From: Saccharomonospora sp. CUA-673
Lineage (GTDB): Bacteria; Actinomycetota; Actinomycetes; Mycobacteriales; Pseudonocardiaceae
Direction: 5' to 3'
DNA: 64,000 nucleotides
NCBI RefSeq assembly: GCF_001942305.1
Contig: NZ_MKKE01000077.1
Span: 1-64,000, forward strand
Positions 25,858 through 35,058 of this stretch are shown piece by piece. The translations under genes were made by a program, and so were the position numbers. Position 1 is the first letter of the stretch, and every line of letters starts with the position of its first letter. The notes beneath the pieces were generated by a model. The model saw only the letters and a list, made by a program, of their open reading frames with translations. It was not told where the DNA came from and ran no database searches.

Positions 25858-26711
25858 ACCGCCCCTCCGAGACCCAGGTCCGAAATTCGACCCGCCGCGG
25901 AACGGACCGCGACACCGAACTCCGCGACGGCGTCGTCGGTGAACCGCGGCGTCGGTCCGCCGAGCGCGAGCGCGGCGAGCACCGTTCCGTCCGCGCGCGT
26001 GATCGGCGCGGCGACGCCGGACGCGCCCACCTCGCGTTCGCCGTGGCTGACCGCGTAGCCGGCGCGCCGGGCCTCGGTGATCGCGTCCCGCAGCCCGGCA
26101 ACCGCCGGACGTTCCGGTCCACCGGCGCTGTCGGCGGTATCGGCGGTATCGGCGGTGGAGTCCGCGACGGCGGCGAGCAGATCGTCGTCGGCATCGGCGA
26201 GCAGGACCTTGCTGGCCGCGCCGCCCCACAGCGGCAATTCGTCGCCGACCCGCACGATGTGCCGCAGATTGCGCCGGCCCTCCTGCTGTTCGATGCAGAT
26301 CCGGTGCGTCCCTGAGCGCACGTACAGGTTGACGGTCTCGCCGCACGTGTCGGACAGCTCGCGCATCACCCGTTGCACTTCGGGCGGCACCCGCCATGTC
26401 GCCTGCGCGAGACCTGCCCAACGCAGCAGACCGGGCCCGGCCGAAATTCGGCCTTGCCCGTCCGGCCAGAGCAGACCACGCTGCTGCAGTGTGTCGATGA
26501 GTCGGAGCACGGTGGTCTTGGCCAGGCCGCTGGCGCGGGTCAGTTCCCGCACCGTCCACGTGGCGCGGTCCTCCGTGAACAGCGCCAGCAGGTCGAGTGC
26601 GCGCACCACGCTGCGGACCGATGACGGTGCTGATGCCTCTGCCGCCGGGGGCGACGCCGTGGTGTCGGTGGGTGCCGTGTCGGGGTCGTCGTCGGTGGTG
26701 GGCACGCGCAA
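25854..26711 (-). CDS. IclR-family transcriptional regulator
   Basis: The 285-residue protein starts at the ATG at 26711. It has a winged HTH at residues 30-95 (RALDLLALFTEDRATWTVRE, LAKTTVLRLIDTLQQRGLL) and an IclR ligand domain (RHIVRVGDELPLWGGAASKV, GYAVSHGEREVGASGVAAPI). A short Thr-Ala-Asp repeat (TADTADTADS, about residues 210-220) interrupts the ligand domain. It is the first gene of the operon with the CoA transferase and citryl-CoA lyase, and is divergent from tctC; it probably controls both. Confidence 0.88.
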   Translation of the reverse strand: MRVPTTDDDPDTAPTDTTASPPAAEASAPSSVRSVVRALDLLALFTEDRATWTVRELTRASGLAKTTVLRLIDTLQQRGLLWPDGQGRISAGPGLLRWAGLAQATWRVPPEVQRVMRELSDTCGETVNLYVRSGTHRICIEQQEGRRNLRHIVRVGDELPLWGGAASKVLLADADDDLLAAVADSTADTADTADSAGGPERPAVAGLRDAITEARRAGYAVSHGEREVGASGVAAPITRADGTVLAALALGGPTPRFTDDAVAEFGVAVRSAAGRISDLGLGGAV

Positions 26712-26858
26712 TCACTCCCGCACGGGGCCGGGTCTGCTGCCGGGTTGACGGCGTGCCCGACGGGGCGCACCGAGACCGCACAGAAGCCCGTAGAAGGCCG
26801 CAGAAGGCCGTTGTCCTGGACGTGGTCGGTCTCTATAGTAGCGCACGGTCCGCAACAC

Positions 26859-26872
26859 GGTCTGAATTGACC
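26859..26872. promoter_or_regulatory. Candidate IclR operator in the divergent promoter
   Basis: GGTC-TGAATT-GACC lies between the IclR gene and tctC, flanked by GGTCCG (26848-26853) and CGGACC (26879-26884), which themselves form a wider inverted repeat. A TATAGT -10-like element is at 26835-26840. The assignment is by position and symmetry only. Confidence 0.4.
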
Positions 26873-26942
26873 ATCTGACGGACCAACCTGCCTTCAGGTC
26901 GAATTTGTGACCCGCGCCCGATGACGTACGCGAAGGAGCACC

Positions 26943-28001
26943 ATGAGCGCGAGCGACCCGCCGGACTCCGCGAGCCCCGAGCGACCACCCACCCCGCCGC
27001 CACGGCGTCCAGGTGCTTTCCGGCCGGTGGCCCGTGGGGTGGCCGTGGTCGCGACTCTCGCCCTGGTGGGCGTCGCCGTGGTCGACATCCTCAACAGCGC
27101 CGAGGCCGGCTCGGGACCGCGCGACCGCCTGCACATCACCGTGCCCGCGGCGCCGGGCGGCGGTTGGGACAGCGTCGGCCGCGAGATCCAGTCCGTCATC
27201 GACGGCGAGGGTTTCGCGAACACCACCGAGGTGCTCAACGTTCCCGGCGCGGGCGGCACGATCGGCCTCGCGCGCGTGGCCAACCAGGGCGGCCGCGGCG
27301 ACACGATGATGATCACCGGCACGGTCATGATGGGGACGATCGCCGCGACCGGCTCGCCCAACGACCTCACCGACGTCACCCCGATCGCGCGGCTCGCCGA
27401 CGACTACGGCGTCGTGGTCGTCCCGGCGGACTCGCCCATCCGCACGTTGGACGACCTGCTCGACCAGTGGCGCGCCGACCCGCGGTCGGTCGCCGTCGGC
27501 GGCGGTTCGGTCGGCGGAACGGACCACCTGATCGCGGGCATGCTCATGGACGAGGCCGGCGCCGACGCCAGCAACCTCAACTACATCCCGTACGCCGGCG
27601 GCGGTGAGGCCGTGGCCGGGTTGCTGAGCGGCAGCCTCGACGCGGGCGTATCCGGATACGACGAGTTCTCCGCCCAGATCGAGAGCGGCGAGGTGCGCGC
27701 CCTCGGTCTGTCGGCGGCAGAGCCCGTCGACGGCATCGACATCCCGACCTTCCGTCAGCAGGGCGTCGACGTCGAACTGGCCAACTGGCGTGGCGTCGTC
27801 GCCCCACCCGGACTGTCCGACAACCAGCGCGCCGACCTCGAGGAGGTCCTCGAACAGGTCCACGGCACCCGGCAGTGGCAGGACACGCTCGAGACGCAGG
27901 AGTGGCAGGACACGTTCCTCACCGGCGAGCCGTTCGAACGCTTCGTGGAACGCGAAACGGCCCGGATCACCGAGATCAGCGAGGAGCTGGGGCTGGCATG
28001 A
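26943..28001 (+). CDS. tctC: Tripartite tricarboxylate transporter, substrate-binding protein TctC
   Basis: The 352-residue protein starts at the ATG at 26943. A Pro-rich N-terminus is followed by a membrane or signal segment (residues 30-48). The TctC/Bug fold shows ITVPAAPGGGWDSVGR, NVPGAGGTIGLARVANQ and YIPYAGGGEAVAGLLSG. It captures a carboxylate outside the membrane and delivers it to TctAB. tctB overlaps its stop by ATGA. The absence of a lipobox suggests it is anchored by the uncleaved N-terminal helix. Confidence 0.87.
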   Translation: MSASDPPDSASPERPPTPPPRRPGAFRPVARGVAVVATLALVGVAVVDILNSAEAGSGPRDRLHITVPAAPGGGWDSVGREIQSVIDGEGFANTTEVLNVPGAGGTIGLARVANQGGRGDTMMITGTVMMGTIAATGSPNDLTDVTPIARLADDYGVVVVPADSPIRTLDDLLDQWRADPRSVAVGGGSVGGTDHLIAGMLMDEAGADASNLNYIPYAGGGEAVAGLLSGSLDAGVSGYDEFSAQIESGEVRALGLSAAEPVDGIDIPTFRQQGVDVELANWRGVVAPPGLSDNQRADLEEVLEQVHGTRQWQDTLETQEWQDTFLTGEPFERFVERETARITEISEELGLA

Positions 28002-28600
28002 CGACCACTACGACTCGACGGCCGCCGGCGAGAGGCCGGAAACCACGCGGCGAACTGGTCGTCGCGGCGACCGTGGCCGTGATCGGCGTCGTCGTGCTCA
28101 CGCGCACGGCCGCCATGGACGTTCCGGACAACGGTGCGTTCCTCGGACCGCAATTCTTCCCGTATCTCGTGGGCGCGTTGCTGGCCGTGTTGAGCGCCCT
28201 GCTCGTCGTCCAGAACCTGCGCGGGACACCCGCCCCCGCCACCGCGGATACGGACACCGCGAGTGCGGCCGACGGTTCCGACGAGCGAGCCGACACCGGC
28301 GTCGACGAGTCGACCGACGACTCCACTCCGGCAACCGACTCGGACGCGCCGCCGGCCATCGACTGGAAGCCGTTCGGCCTCGTCGCCCTGACGTTGGTGC
28401 TGCACATGGCACTGCTCCAGCCGCTGGGCTGGTTGATTGCCGGCGCGGGGCTGTTTTTCGGCATCTCCTATGCGCTCGGTGGTCGCAACGTGTTGCGCGA
28501 CCTCGGCGTGGCGTTCGTGATGTCGTCGGTGGCCCAGTTGGCGTTCTCCGCCGGACTGGGCATGGCGCTGCCGGCCGGCATCCTCGGGGCGGTGGTCTGA
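27998..28600 (+). CDS. tctB: Tripartite tricarboxylate transporter, small membrane subunit TctB
   Basis: The 200-residue protein starts at the ATG at 27998 (ATGA overlap). Four membrane segments are visible (residues 19-36, 48-68, 128-160 and 172-198). A long Asp/Thr/Ala-rich loop (about residues 73-118) separates the two pairs. TctB is the least conserved part of the system; its identity rests on topology and on lying between tctC and tctA. Confidence 0.82.
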   Translation: MTTTTTRRPPARGRKPRGELVVAATVAVIGVVVLTRTAAMDVPDNGAFLGPQFFPYLVGALLAVLSALLVVQNLRGTPAPATADTDTASAADGSDERADTGVDESTDDSTPATDSDAPPAIDWKPFGLVALTLVLHMALLQPLGWLIAGAGLFFGISYALGGRNVLRDLGVAFVMSSVAQLAFSAGLGMALPAGILGAVV

Positions 28601-30118
28601 GTGGAAACCCTGTCCCTGCTCGGTAGCGGGTTCGCCGAGGCGCTCACGCCCGAGAACCTGCTGTGGTGTCTGATCGGTGTCGTCCTGGGCACGGCCGTCG
28701 GCGTGCTGCCCGGCCTCGGCACGGCCATGGCGATCGCGTTGCTCGTGCCGCTGACGTTCACACTCGAGCCCACCGCCGCGTTCATCATGTTCGCCGGCGT
28801 CTACTTCGGTGGTCAGTTCGGCGGGGCGACGACGGCGATCCTGCTGAACACACCCGGCCAGGCGTCGTCGATGGTCACGGCGTTCGAGGGCTATCCGATG
28901 GCCAAGAACGGCCGCGCGCCGCAGGCCCTCGCCGCAGCGGTGATCGGCTCGTTCGTCGCCAGCATCCTCGCCGTGACGCTGGTGGTGTTCTTCTCGCCGA
29001 TGATGGTCGACCTGGCCGTCAGCTTCGGCCCCGCGGACTTCTTCGCGCTCGCGATCTTCGCGTTCGTGGCCACGGCCGCGATCGTGTCCGGAAACAAACT
29101 CCGCGGACTCACGTCGCTGTGCCTGGGGCTGACGATCGCGCTGGTCGGCATCGACGAACAGTCCGGCGCGGTGCGGTTCACGTTCGGATCGCCGCAGCTG
29201 CTCGACGGCATCAGCATCGTCGTGGTGACCGTCGGACTGCTCGCCGTCGGCGAGGTGCTGTACGTCGCGTCGACCGCGGGCAGGACGCCGGCCACGCAGA
29301 CGATCAAGCCGGGCCGGCCGTGGATGTCGCGGCGCGACTGGGGCCGGTCGTGGCGTCCGTGGCTGCGCGGCACGACCCTCGGCATGCCGTTCGGCATCAT
29401 CCCGGCGGGTGGGTCCGAAATTCCGACCTTCCTGTCCTACGGCGCCGAACGCAGCCTGGCCAGGCGTCGCGGCAACAGCCAGTTCGGCAAGGGCGCCATC
29501 GAAGGTGTCGCCGGACCGGAGGCGGCGAACAACGCCACGACCGCCACCTCTCTCGTGCCGCTGCTCGGCCTCGGCCTGCCCACGTCGGCGACCGCGGCGA
29601 TCATGCTCGGCGCGTTCCAGCAGTACGGCATGCAGCCCGGACCGTTGCTGTTCACCGAGGAGGCCGACCTCATCTGGGCGCTGCTGGCGAGCCTGTTCAT
29701 CGGCAGCGTGATCCTGCTGCTGATCAACCTGCCGTTCGCGCCCATCTGGGCCAGGCTGCTGCGCATCCCGCGCAACTACCTGTACGCCGGCATCCTCGTG
29801 TTCGCCACGCTCGGCGTGTACACGGCCAAGAGTTCGATCGTCGACGTCGTGCTGCTGTACGCCGTCGGCGCGCTCGGGTTCCTGCTACGGCGCCACGGCT
29901 TCCCCATCGCGCCAGTGCTGATCGGCGTCATCCTCGGCCCGCTGGCCGAGACCGAACTGCGCCGCGCGATGGCGATCGGCCAGGGCGACATCGGACTGCT
30001 GTTCGCCAGCCCGATCGCGTTGGTGCTGTACGGCCTGCTCGTCGTCGCGCTGATCGTCCCGCCCACGGTCAAGCTCGTGCGCGCGCGTACGCAACGCGCG
30101 GGCGCGGGCGCGCGATGA
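28601..30118 (+). CDS. tctA: Tripartite tricarboxylate transporter, large permease TctA
   Basis: The 505-residue protein starts at the GTG at 28601, directly after the tctB stop. It has about 11-12 membrane segments and the TctA signatures [40 protein letters not shown] and [20 protein letters not shown]. It forms the channel that moves a tricarboxylate using the ion gradient. With the divergent CoA transferase and citryl-CoA lyase it completes an uptake-and-cleavage unit. Confidence 0.92.
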   Translation: METLSLLGSGFAEALTPENLLWCLIGVVLGTAVGVLPGLGTAMAIALLVPLTFTLEPTAAFIMFAGVYFGGQFGGATTAILLNTPGQASSMVTAFEGYPMAKNGRAPQALAAAVIGSFVASILAVTLVVFFSPMMVDLAVSFGPADFFALAIFAFVATAAIVSGNKLRGLTSLCLGLTIALVGIDEQSGAVRFTFGSPQLLDGISIVVVTVGLLAVGEVLYVASTAGRTPATQTIKPGRPWMSRRDWGRSWRPWLRGTTLGMPFGIIPAGGSEIPTFLSYGAERSLARRRGNSQFGKGAIEGVAGPEAANNATTATSLVPLLGLGLPTSATAAIMLGAFQQYGMQPGPLLFTEEADLIWALLASLFIGSVILLLINLPFAPIWARLLRIPRNYLYAGILVFATLGVYTAKSSIVDVVLLYAVGALGFLLRRHGFPIAPVLIGVILGPLAETELRRAMAIGQGDIGLLFASPIALVLYGLLVVALIVPPTVKLVRARTQRAGAGAR

Positions 30119-30197
30119 GGCCGGTGCCACGCGTGAGCGGCAGCGGATGAGTCGGTAGCCGGTGAGTCGGCCGTTGAGTCGGTCGGCGCGCCGTCGG

Positions 30198-30608
30198 TCA
30201 CAGCGCCGGACGTGGTGCGTTCCGTGCCTGCTGCACGGTCCCCGGAGTGAGGCCCGCCGCGGCCTCCTCCGGGGTCACGCGCTTCTTGCGGACGAACCCG
30301 TGGACCGCCCACCAGCCGGACCCGACGAACATCGCGACCCCACCGCCGGCGATCAGCCACGCGGTGAACGTGTTGTCGTCGGCCTGGGAGGAGTAGTCCC
30401 GTTCGGCGGTGACGTCGCCCTTCCACATCTCCGTGCACGTCTCGCCGGCCTCCATGGCGCGCGAACCGCAGCGCACCTCGTCGTCGGCGAACGCGAACAC
30501 GCCCAGCACGATCATGCCGACGCCGACGATCGCGCAGACGACGGCCTGAACCCGCTCCTTGATCAGCTTCGCGTTCATCATCCGAGCCAGGCCCGGTGCG
30601 GCGGTCAT
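30198..30608 (-). CDS. Small hypothetical membrane protein
   Basis: The 136-residue protein starts at the ATG at 30608. There are two membrane helices (about residues 20-40, VQAVVCAIVGVGMIVLGVFA, and 83-105). The external loop between them carries two Cys (VRCGSRAM and GETCTEMW), which may form a disulfide. The C-terminus is basic and cytoplasmic. The family is not recognised. It stands alone on the minus strand. Confidence 0.6.
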   Translation of the reverse strand: MTAAPGLARMMNAKLIKERVQAVVCAIVGVGMIVLGVFAFADDEVRCGSRAMEAGETCTEMWKGDVTAERDYSSQADDNTFTAWLIAGGGVAMFVGSGWWAVHGFVRKKRVTPEEAAAGLTPGTVQQARNAPRPAL

Positions 30609-30821
30609 GGTGTTCTCCTTCGCGGTTGGGTGACGTGACCGGGGTGGTGCCGGGGTGAGCCCGGGGACGGAGCTTGGGGTGGGCGGCGCGGGAATTCTGT
30701 CCGGTGTTCGGTGGTATTCCGGTGGTCCGAAATCGGCGGTCCCGGCTCGGTGGTCCGAAATTCGGCCGCGCGGGCACTAGGGTCGGTCGGGTAGAGGCCA
30801 CTCACCGCGGGAGCTGCTGAC

Positions 30822-31403
30822 ATGGGCAAGGTCGCCTGGGGATTCACCTGCTCGATCGACGGGTTCATCACCGGCCCCGACCACGACATGAGCTGGATGT
30901 CGGCCGCCGAGCCGTTGGCCGAGGGGACGCTCGAACGCATGGCGGGCGACGTCGCGGTGATCATCTCGGGCCGCGCCGGCTACGACGCCGCCCGCGCCCA
31001 GCGCGACGAGCGGGACGCGCTGACGGCCGAGGCGTACGGCGGCGCGTGGTCCGGTACGGAATTCGTCCTCACGCATCGACCGGAGGAACTCGCCGACGAT
31101 CCGACCGTGACGGCCATGGACTGCGACGTCACCGAGGCGATCCGACGGGCACAGCAGATCGCCGGCGAACGCGACGTGCAGATCATCAGCGCCGACATCG
31201 CCCGCCAGGCCCTCGCCCGCGACCTCGTCGACGAGCTGCAGGTGTTCGTCGCGCCGGTGTTCCTCGGCGACGGCACCCGCATCTTCGCCGTGCCCGGGGG
31301 CCGGCGCATCGACTGGGAACTGGTCGAGATCCACGACGACAGCCCGCGCAGTTTCGGCCGCATCTACCGGCCGAAGCGGGCGACCGGCGAGGACGTCCGA
31401 TGA
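30822..31403 (+). CDS. Dihydrofolate-reductase-like (RibD C-terminal) protein
   Basis: The 193-residue protein starts at the ATG at 30822. It has the DHFR/RibD_C fold: GKVAWGFTCSIDGFITGPD, VAVIISGRAGYDAAR, EFVLTHRPEELADD, VQIISADIARQALARDLVDE and VFVAPVFLGDGTRIF. Proteins of this group are NADPH-dependent reductases of varied substrates. The stop overlaps the next start (ATGA), so the HD-domain gene is co-translated. Confidence 0.8.
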   Translation: MGKVAWGFTCSIDGFITGPDHDMSWMSAAEPLAEGTLERMAGDVAVIISGRAGYDAARAQRDERDALTAEAYGGAWSGTEFVLTHRPEELADDPTVTAMDCDVTEAIRRAQQIAGERDVQIISADIARQALARDLVDELQVFVAPVFLGDGTRIFAVPGGRRIDWELVEIHDDSPRSFGRIYRPKRATGEDVR

Positions 31404-31954
31404 CCGGCGAGGCGATCGCGGCGTTCGGCTACGAGCTCGGGGTGCTCAAACGCATCCGACGTGCGGGCTGGTGGCAGGCGGGCGTGCGCGATCCGGAGTC
31501 GGTGGCCGAACACTCGATGCGGGTCGCTCAGCTGGCCGGAATTCTGGCCGCCGAGGAGGGCGCGAACCCCGAGCGCGCCGCGTACCTGGCGTTGTGGCAC
31601 GACACGCAGGAGACGCGCACGACCGATCTGCCCCACTCGGCGAGGCCCTATGTCGACAAACCCGACGCGCGGCGCCTCACCGCCGACCAGACGTCCGTGT
31701 TGCCGGACGCCGCCCGCGACACCGTGCGCGGTGCGGTCGACGAGTACGAGGGCGCCGCGACGCCCGAGGCGAGGTGCGCCCGTGACGCCGACAAGCTCGA
31801 GATGCTCCTCCAAGCCGTCGAGTACCGCGACGTGGGCGTGGCCGGGGTCGGCGAGTGGATCGCCAGCGCCCGCGGCAGCCTGGTCACCGACACGGCCCGC
31901 CGCGTCGCCGACGTCGCCACGACCATGACGTCCATGGCGTGGCGCGATCAGTAG
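31400..31954 (+). CDS. HD-domain hydrolase (YfbR/HDDC2-like)
   Basis: The 184-residue protein starts at the ATG at 31400. The HD metal site is visible as SVAEHSMRVAQLAGIL, LWHDTQETRTTDLP and CARDADKLEMLLQAVEY. Related proteins are 5'-deoxynucleotidases acting on dNMPs. It overlaps the DHFR-like gene, so both may act on nucleotide or folate-linked metabolites. Confidence 0.82.
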   Translation: MTGEAIAAFGYELGVLKRIRRAGWWQAGVRDPESVAEHSMRVAQLAGILAAEEGANPERAAYLALWHDTQETRTTDLPHSARPYVDKPDARRLTADQTSVLPDAARDTVRGAVDEYEGAATPEARCARDADKLEMLLQAVEYRDVGVAGVGEWIASARGSLVTDTARRVADVATTMTSMAWRDQ

Positions 31955-32251
31955 GGCCGCACCGCCTCGCGCGCCCGCACGCGCACACGCGAACGGGCAC
32001 GCGCGAAACCTGAGTATTTTCACTCCCCCCGAGCGCGGGATTTCCCCGAAGCCGGCACCCCCGCGGGCGCGGCATGGTGGACACATGGTCACAGCGGAAC
32101 GTGCGGCGCGATCCCGGCGCACAGCGCGGCGCCGGTCGGTCCGTTGAGTCCCGTGGCCCGGTTGCGAGGGGGAATCGGGCCACGGGCGACCAGGGGGATC
32201 GAAGGACAGAGGGGGACAGGGGGACAGAGGGGAATCGAGGGGGAACGAAGG
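31955..32251. other. Non-coding gap with purine-rich repeats
   Basis: About 300 bp without a credible ORF. The stretch 32165-32250 is almost all purine on the plus strand with repeated GGGGGACAG-like units and no obvious function. The right edge holds the terminator at 32252-32284. Confidence 0.5.
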
Positions 32252-32284
32252 AAGAGGCCTCCGTGCACCGCACGGGGGCCTCTT
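32252..32284. terminator. Strong hairpin terminator for the TetR operon
   Basis: AAGAGGCCTCCGTGC pairs with GCACGGGGGCCTCTT (one wobble) over an ACC loop. The structure lies 2 bp beyond the TetR gene stop and ends in TTTCT in one sense and TTC in the other, so it may work in both directions. Confidence 0.8.
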
Positions 32285-32286
32285 TC

Positions 32287-32931
32287 TCATGCTGTGGGCG
32301 TCGTCGTGGGATCCGTCGAAACCCCGGCCATGTCGTCGTCGGCCTCGGTCAGGGCGGCCAGTTGTGCCCGGAGGGTCGAGCGGATGAAATCCGGACCGAA
32401 CTCGACGTGCGGGGTCACCGCCTCGACGGTCATACCGCTGATCAGGGCCGCCAACCGGGCGCTCGCCGTGTCCGATCCGCGTACCCCCAGCGCGTCAAGG
32501 GCCGCCCGCAGCACCTCGGTGAGATCCATGCCCATGCGCTGTGACATCTGGTGGAAGACCGGCCTGGTCCGGGAGGCCATGACGAGTTCGACCACGACGA
32601 TCGCCTCGTCGCGCCGCTGCTCGTCGAGCGGCAGTACCTCCTCGATCAGCGCCTGCACCGCATCGAGCGCCTCGGAGCGGCGCAGTTGCCGGATCCGCTC
32701 GACCGGATGTTGCGCGAGCCGCTGCGCCATCCGGTCACCGGCTTCCTTAGCTGCCGCAGCCAGCAGGTCGAGGTGCCCGTCGAAGTAGTGGCGCACCGAC
32801 CCGATGTTGAGCCCCGCTTCGTCGGCGACCTTGCGCAGCGACAGTCCTTCCACGCCGGCCGTGACGACGACGCGGAACGCGGCCTCGATCACCTGTCGAC
32901 GTCGGCGTTCGGGCTCGATCCGCGGCGGCAT
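32287..32931 (-). CDS. TetR-family repressor, partner of the ABC-F gene
   Basis: The 214-residue protein starts at the ATG at 32931. The HTH is at residues 12-55 (RRRQVIEAAFRVVVTAGVEG, LSLRKVADEAGLNIGSVRHY). The C-terminal ligand domain is helical. The gene begins 2 bp after the ABC-F stop, so the two form one operon. The palindrome at 34614-34635 just before the ABC-F start is the likely operator, giving autoregulated, drug-inducible expression. The C-terminus is Thr/Pro-rich. Confidence 0.88.
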   Translation of the reverse strand: MPPRIEPERRRRQVIEAAFRVVVTAGVEGLSLRKVADEAGLNIGSVRHYFDGHLDLLAAAAKEAGDRMAQRLAQHPVERIRQLRRSEALDAVQALIEEVLPLDEQRRDEAIVVVELVMASRTRPVFHQMSQRMGMDLTEVLRAALDALGVRGSDTASARLAALISGMTVEAVTPHVEFGPDFIRSTLRAQLAALTEADDDMAGVSTDPTTTPTA

Positions 32932-32933
32932 CG

Positions 32934-34606
32934 TCAGTTCCCCTTCCGTGCGGCTGCCGTCTCGTCCCAGACGGCGGTGGCGCTCTCGCCGACCGTCCCG
33001 TCGGCGCCGAAGACGAGGAAGCGATCGAAGTCGCGGGCGAACCACCGGTCGTGGGTCACGGCGATCACCGTGCCCGCAAACGCGTCCAGGGCCTGCTGCA
33101 GTGCTTCGGCCGAGACGAGGTCGAGGTTGTCGGTCGGCTCGTCCAGCAGCAGCATCGTCGCCCCACCCAGTTCGAGCAGCAAGATCTGGAACCGGGCCTG
33201 CTGGCCTCCCGACAGCGCCTCGAAGCGTTGCTCCGATGCCCTGGCCAGTTCGTACCGGGCGAGCGCCCCGGACGCTTCCTCGCGTGGTTTGCCCGGGCGA
33301 CGTTCGTCGCCGCGATGCAGGATGTCGAGCAGCGTTCGCCCCATGAGATCCGGCCGACCGCGGTTCTGGGCGAACCAGCCGGGCCGCACCCGCGAGCCCA
33401 GCCGTGCCGAGCCGCTGTGCCGTACCGGATCGATCGTCAGGTCACCGACCGGTGCCTGCTCCGGCTCCGGTTCGGTGCCGCCTGCGGCGAGCAGCCGGAG
33501 GAAATGCGACTTGCCGGAACCGTTCGAACCGAGCACAGCGACCCGATCTCCGTACCGGACCTCGATGTCGAACGGGCTCGTCAGGCCGGTCAGCTCCAGT
33601 CGTTCGCAGACCACGGTCCGTTTTCCGGTCCGGCCGCCGCGCAGCCGCATCGCCAGCCGTTGCTCGCGCGGTTGCTGCTGGGGCGGTCCGTCCTGCTCGA
33701 ACTGTTCCAGCCGAGTCTGTGCGGCCCGGTAGCGGGAGGCCATGTCCGAGTTGTAGGCGGCCTTCTGTTTGTACATCCGCACCAGGGAGCGCAGCTTCTC
33801 CCGCTCCTCGTCCCAGCGTCGCCGCAGCTCGTCCAGTCGTTCGAACCGCTTCGCCCGGGCCTGGTAGTAGTCGGCGAAACCGCCCGTGTGCAGCCAAGTC
33901 GTGTTGCCCGCGGCGCCGAGTTCGAGCGTCACGATGCCGGTGGCCGTGCGCGCCAGCAGTTCGCGGTCGTGGCTGACGAACAGCACCCCCTTGTCGGTTT
34001 CGGACAGCCGTTTCTCGAGCCACCGCTTGCCCGGTACGTCGAGGGAGTTGTCGGGTTCGTCGAGCAGCAGCAAGTCGTCGGGTCCGCGGAGCAACGCCTC
34101 CAGGGCGAGCCGCTTCTGCTCCCCGCCGGAGAGTGTGGCCACCGCCCGGCCCCGGGCGCGGTCGAACGAGAGGCCGAGGGCCGTCGTCGTGCAGACGTCC
34201 CACAGCACCTCATAGTCGTAACCGCCCGCGTCGCCCCACGCGGTGAGCGCGGACGCGAACGCGAGCTGGGTCTCGGTGGTGTCCCGCTCGGCCATGCGCG
34301 TTTCGGCCTGGGCCAGTCGTTCAGCGGCCCGCCGGATCGCGGGCGGGGCGATGGACAACAGCAGCTCCTGCACGGTCGTTCCGGTGACGAACTGGCGCAT
34401 CATGCCGAGACGGCCCGCGCGGTTGACCGTTCCTGCGTCCGGAGCCAGTTCACCGGTGACGATCTTCAGCAGAGTGCTCTTACCCGCCCCGTTCGCCCCG
34501 ATCAGCGCGATCCGTGCGCCCGGGCGACGTGCAGTGCGGCGTCGCTTAGTAGCGGCCTGCCGTCGGGAAGCGAGTAACTCACGGCGGCGACGTCGAGATG
34601 GGCCAT
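32934..34606 (-). CDS. ABC-F ribosome-protection-type ATPase, one-base frameshift near 34525
   Basis: The true start is the ATG at 34606: MAHLDVAAVSYSLPDGRPLL and so on. After HVA the frame breaks (GCC-CGG-GCG); adding one C restores PGARIALIGANGAGKSTLLK, and the protein then runs without interruption to 32934 (about 557 residues). Two ABC domains are complete: GANGAGKST with LSGGEQKRLALEAL, and GSNGSGKSH with LSGGQQARFQILLLELGG and LLLDEPTDNLDL. No membrane segments are present. Soluble ABC-F proteins of this kind dislodge ribosome-targeting antibiotics; pairing with a TetR gene supports a resistance role. Confidence 0.85.
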
Positions 34607-34613
34607 ACAGCGA

Positions 34614-34635
34614 ATTTATCACAGCCGTGATAAAT
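34614..34635. promoter_or_regulatory. TetR operator palindrome before the ABC-F gene
   Basis: ATTTATCAC-AGCC-GTGATAAAT is a perfect 9-bp inverted repeat, AT-rich in a GC-rich background, 8 bp upstream of the ABC-F start codon. Its placement would block transcription of the ABC-F/TetR operon. Confidence 0.8.
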
Positions 34636-34770
34636 CGCTGGTGGGGCGCGTTTGGTTGGTTGGAAAAGGGGTGGCGGACGATGGGGCGAAAATCGACCGC
34701 GGGCTGGATGTGGGGAGGAGGCGGGTTTCGCGCGGAGGAGGTTGCGGCCGCGGCCGAACCCGGGCATATG

Positions 34771-34807
34771 AGAAGAGGCCCCGCGCTGTATGCGCGAGGC
34801 CTCTTCT
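34771..34807. terminator. Terminator following tRNA-Gly
   Basis: AGAAGAGGCCCCGCG pairs with CGCGAGGCCTCTTCT (one wobble) across a CTGTATG loop, immediately downstream of the minus-strand tRNA. Confidence 0.8.
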
Positions 34808-34808
34808 G

Positions 34809-34884
34809 TGGAGCGGACGACGGGACTCGAACCCGCGACCCTCACCTTGGCAAGGTGATGCGCTACCAGCTGCGCTACGTCCGC
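34809..34884 (-). tRNA. tRNA-Gly (GCC)
   Basis: The minus strand folds into a complete cloverleaf: acceptor GCGGACG/CGTCCGC, D-arm GCGCAGCTGGTAGCGC, anticodon arm TCACC-TTGCCAA-GGTGA with anticodon GCC, T-arm GCGGGTTCGAATCCCGT. A discriminator T and an encoded CCA are at 34809-34812. tRNA genes are common integration sites, but no integrase is adjacent here. Confidence 0.96.
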
Positions 34885-35058
34885 GTATAGATCTGACCGC
34901 TGTGTTGTGCGGTACGGGACGGAAGTTTACACGTTGGCGTCAGGCAGTCGGCACAGGGGTGACGGACCGGCGGAGTCTCCGTATGGTGTTCAACATTCAA
35001 CTGGTGCTTGTGGCTGGTGCGAGGGGCCAGGCGCAGGCCATAGGGGGTGGCTGGCTGA

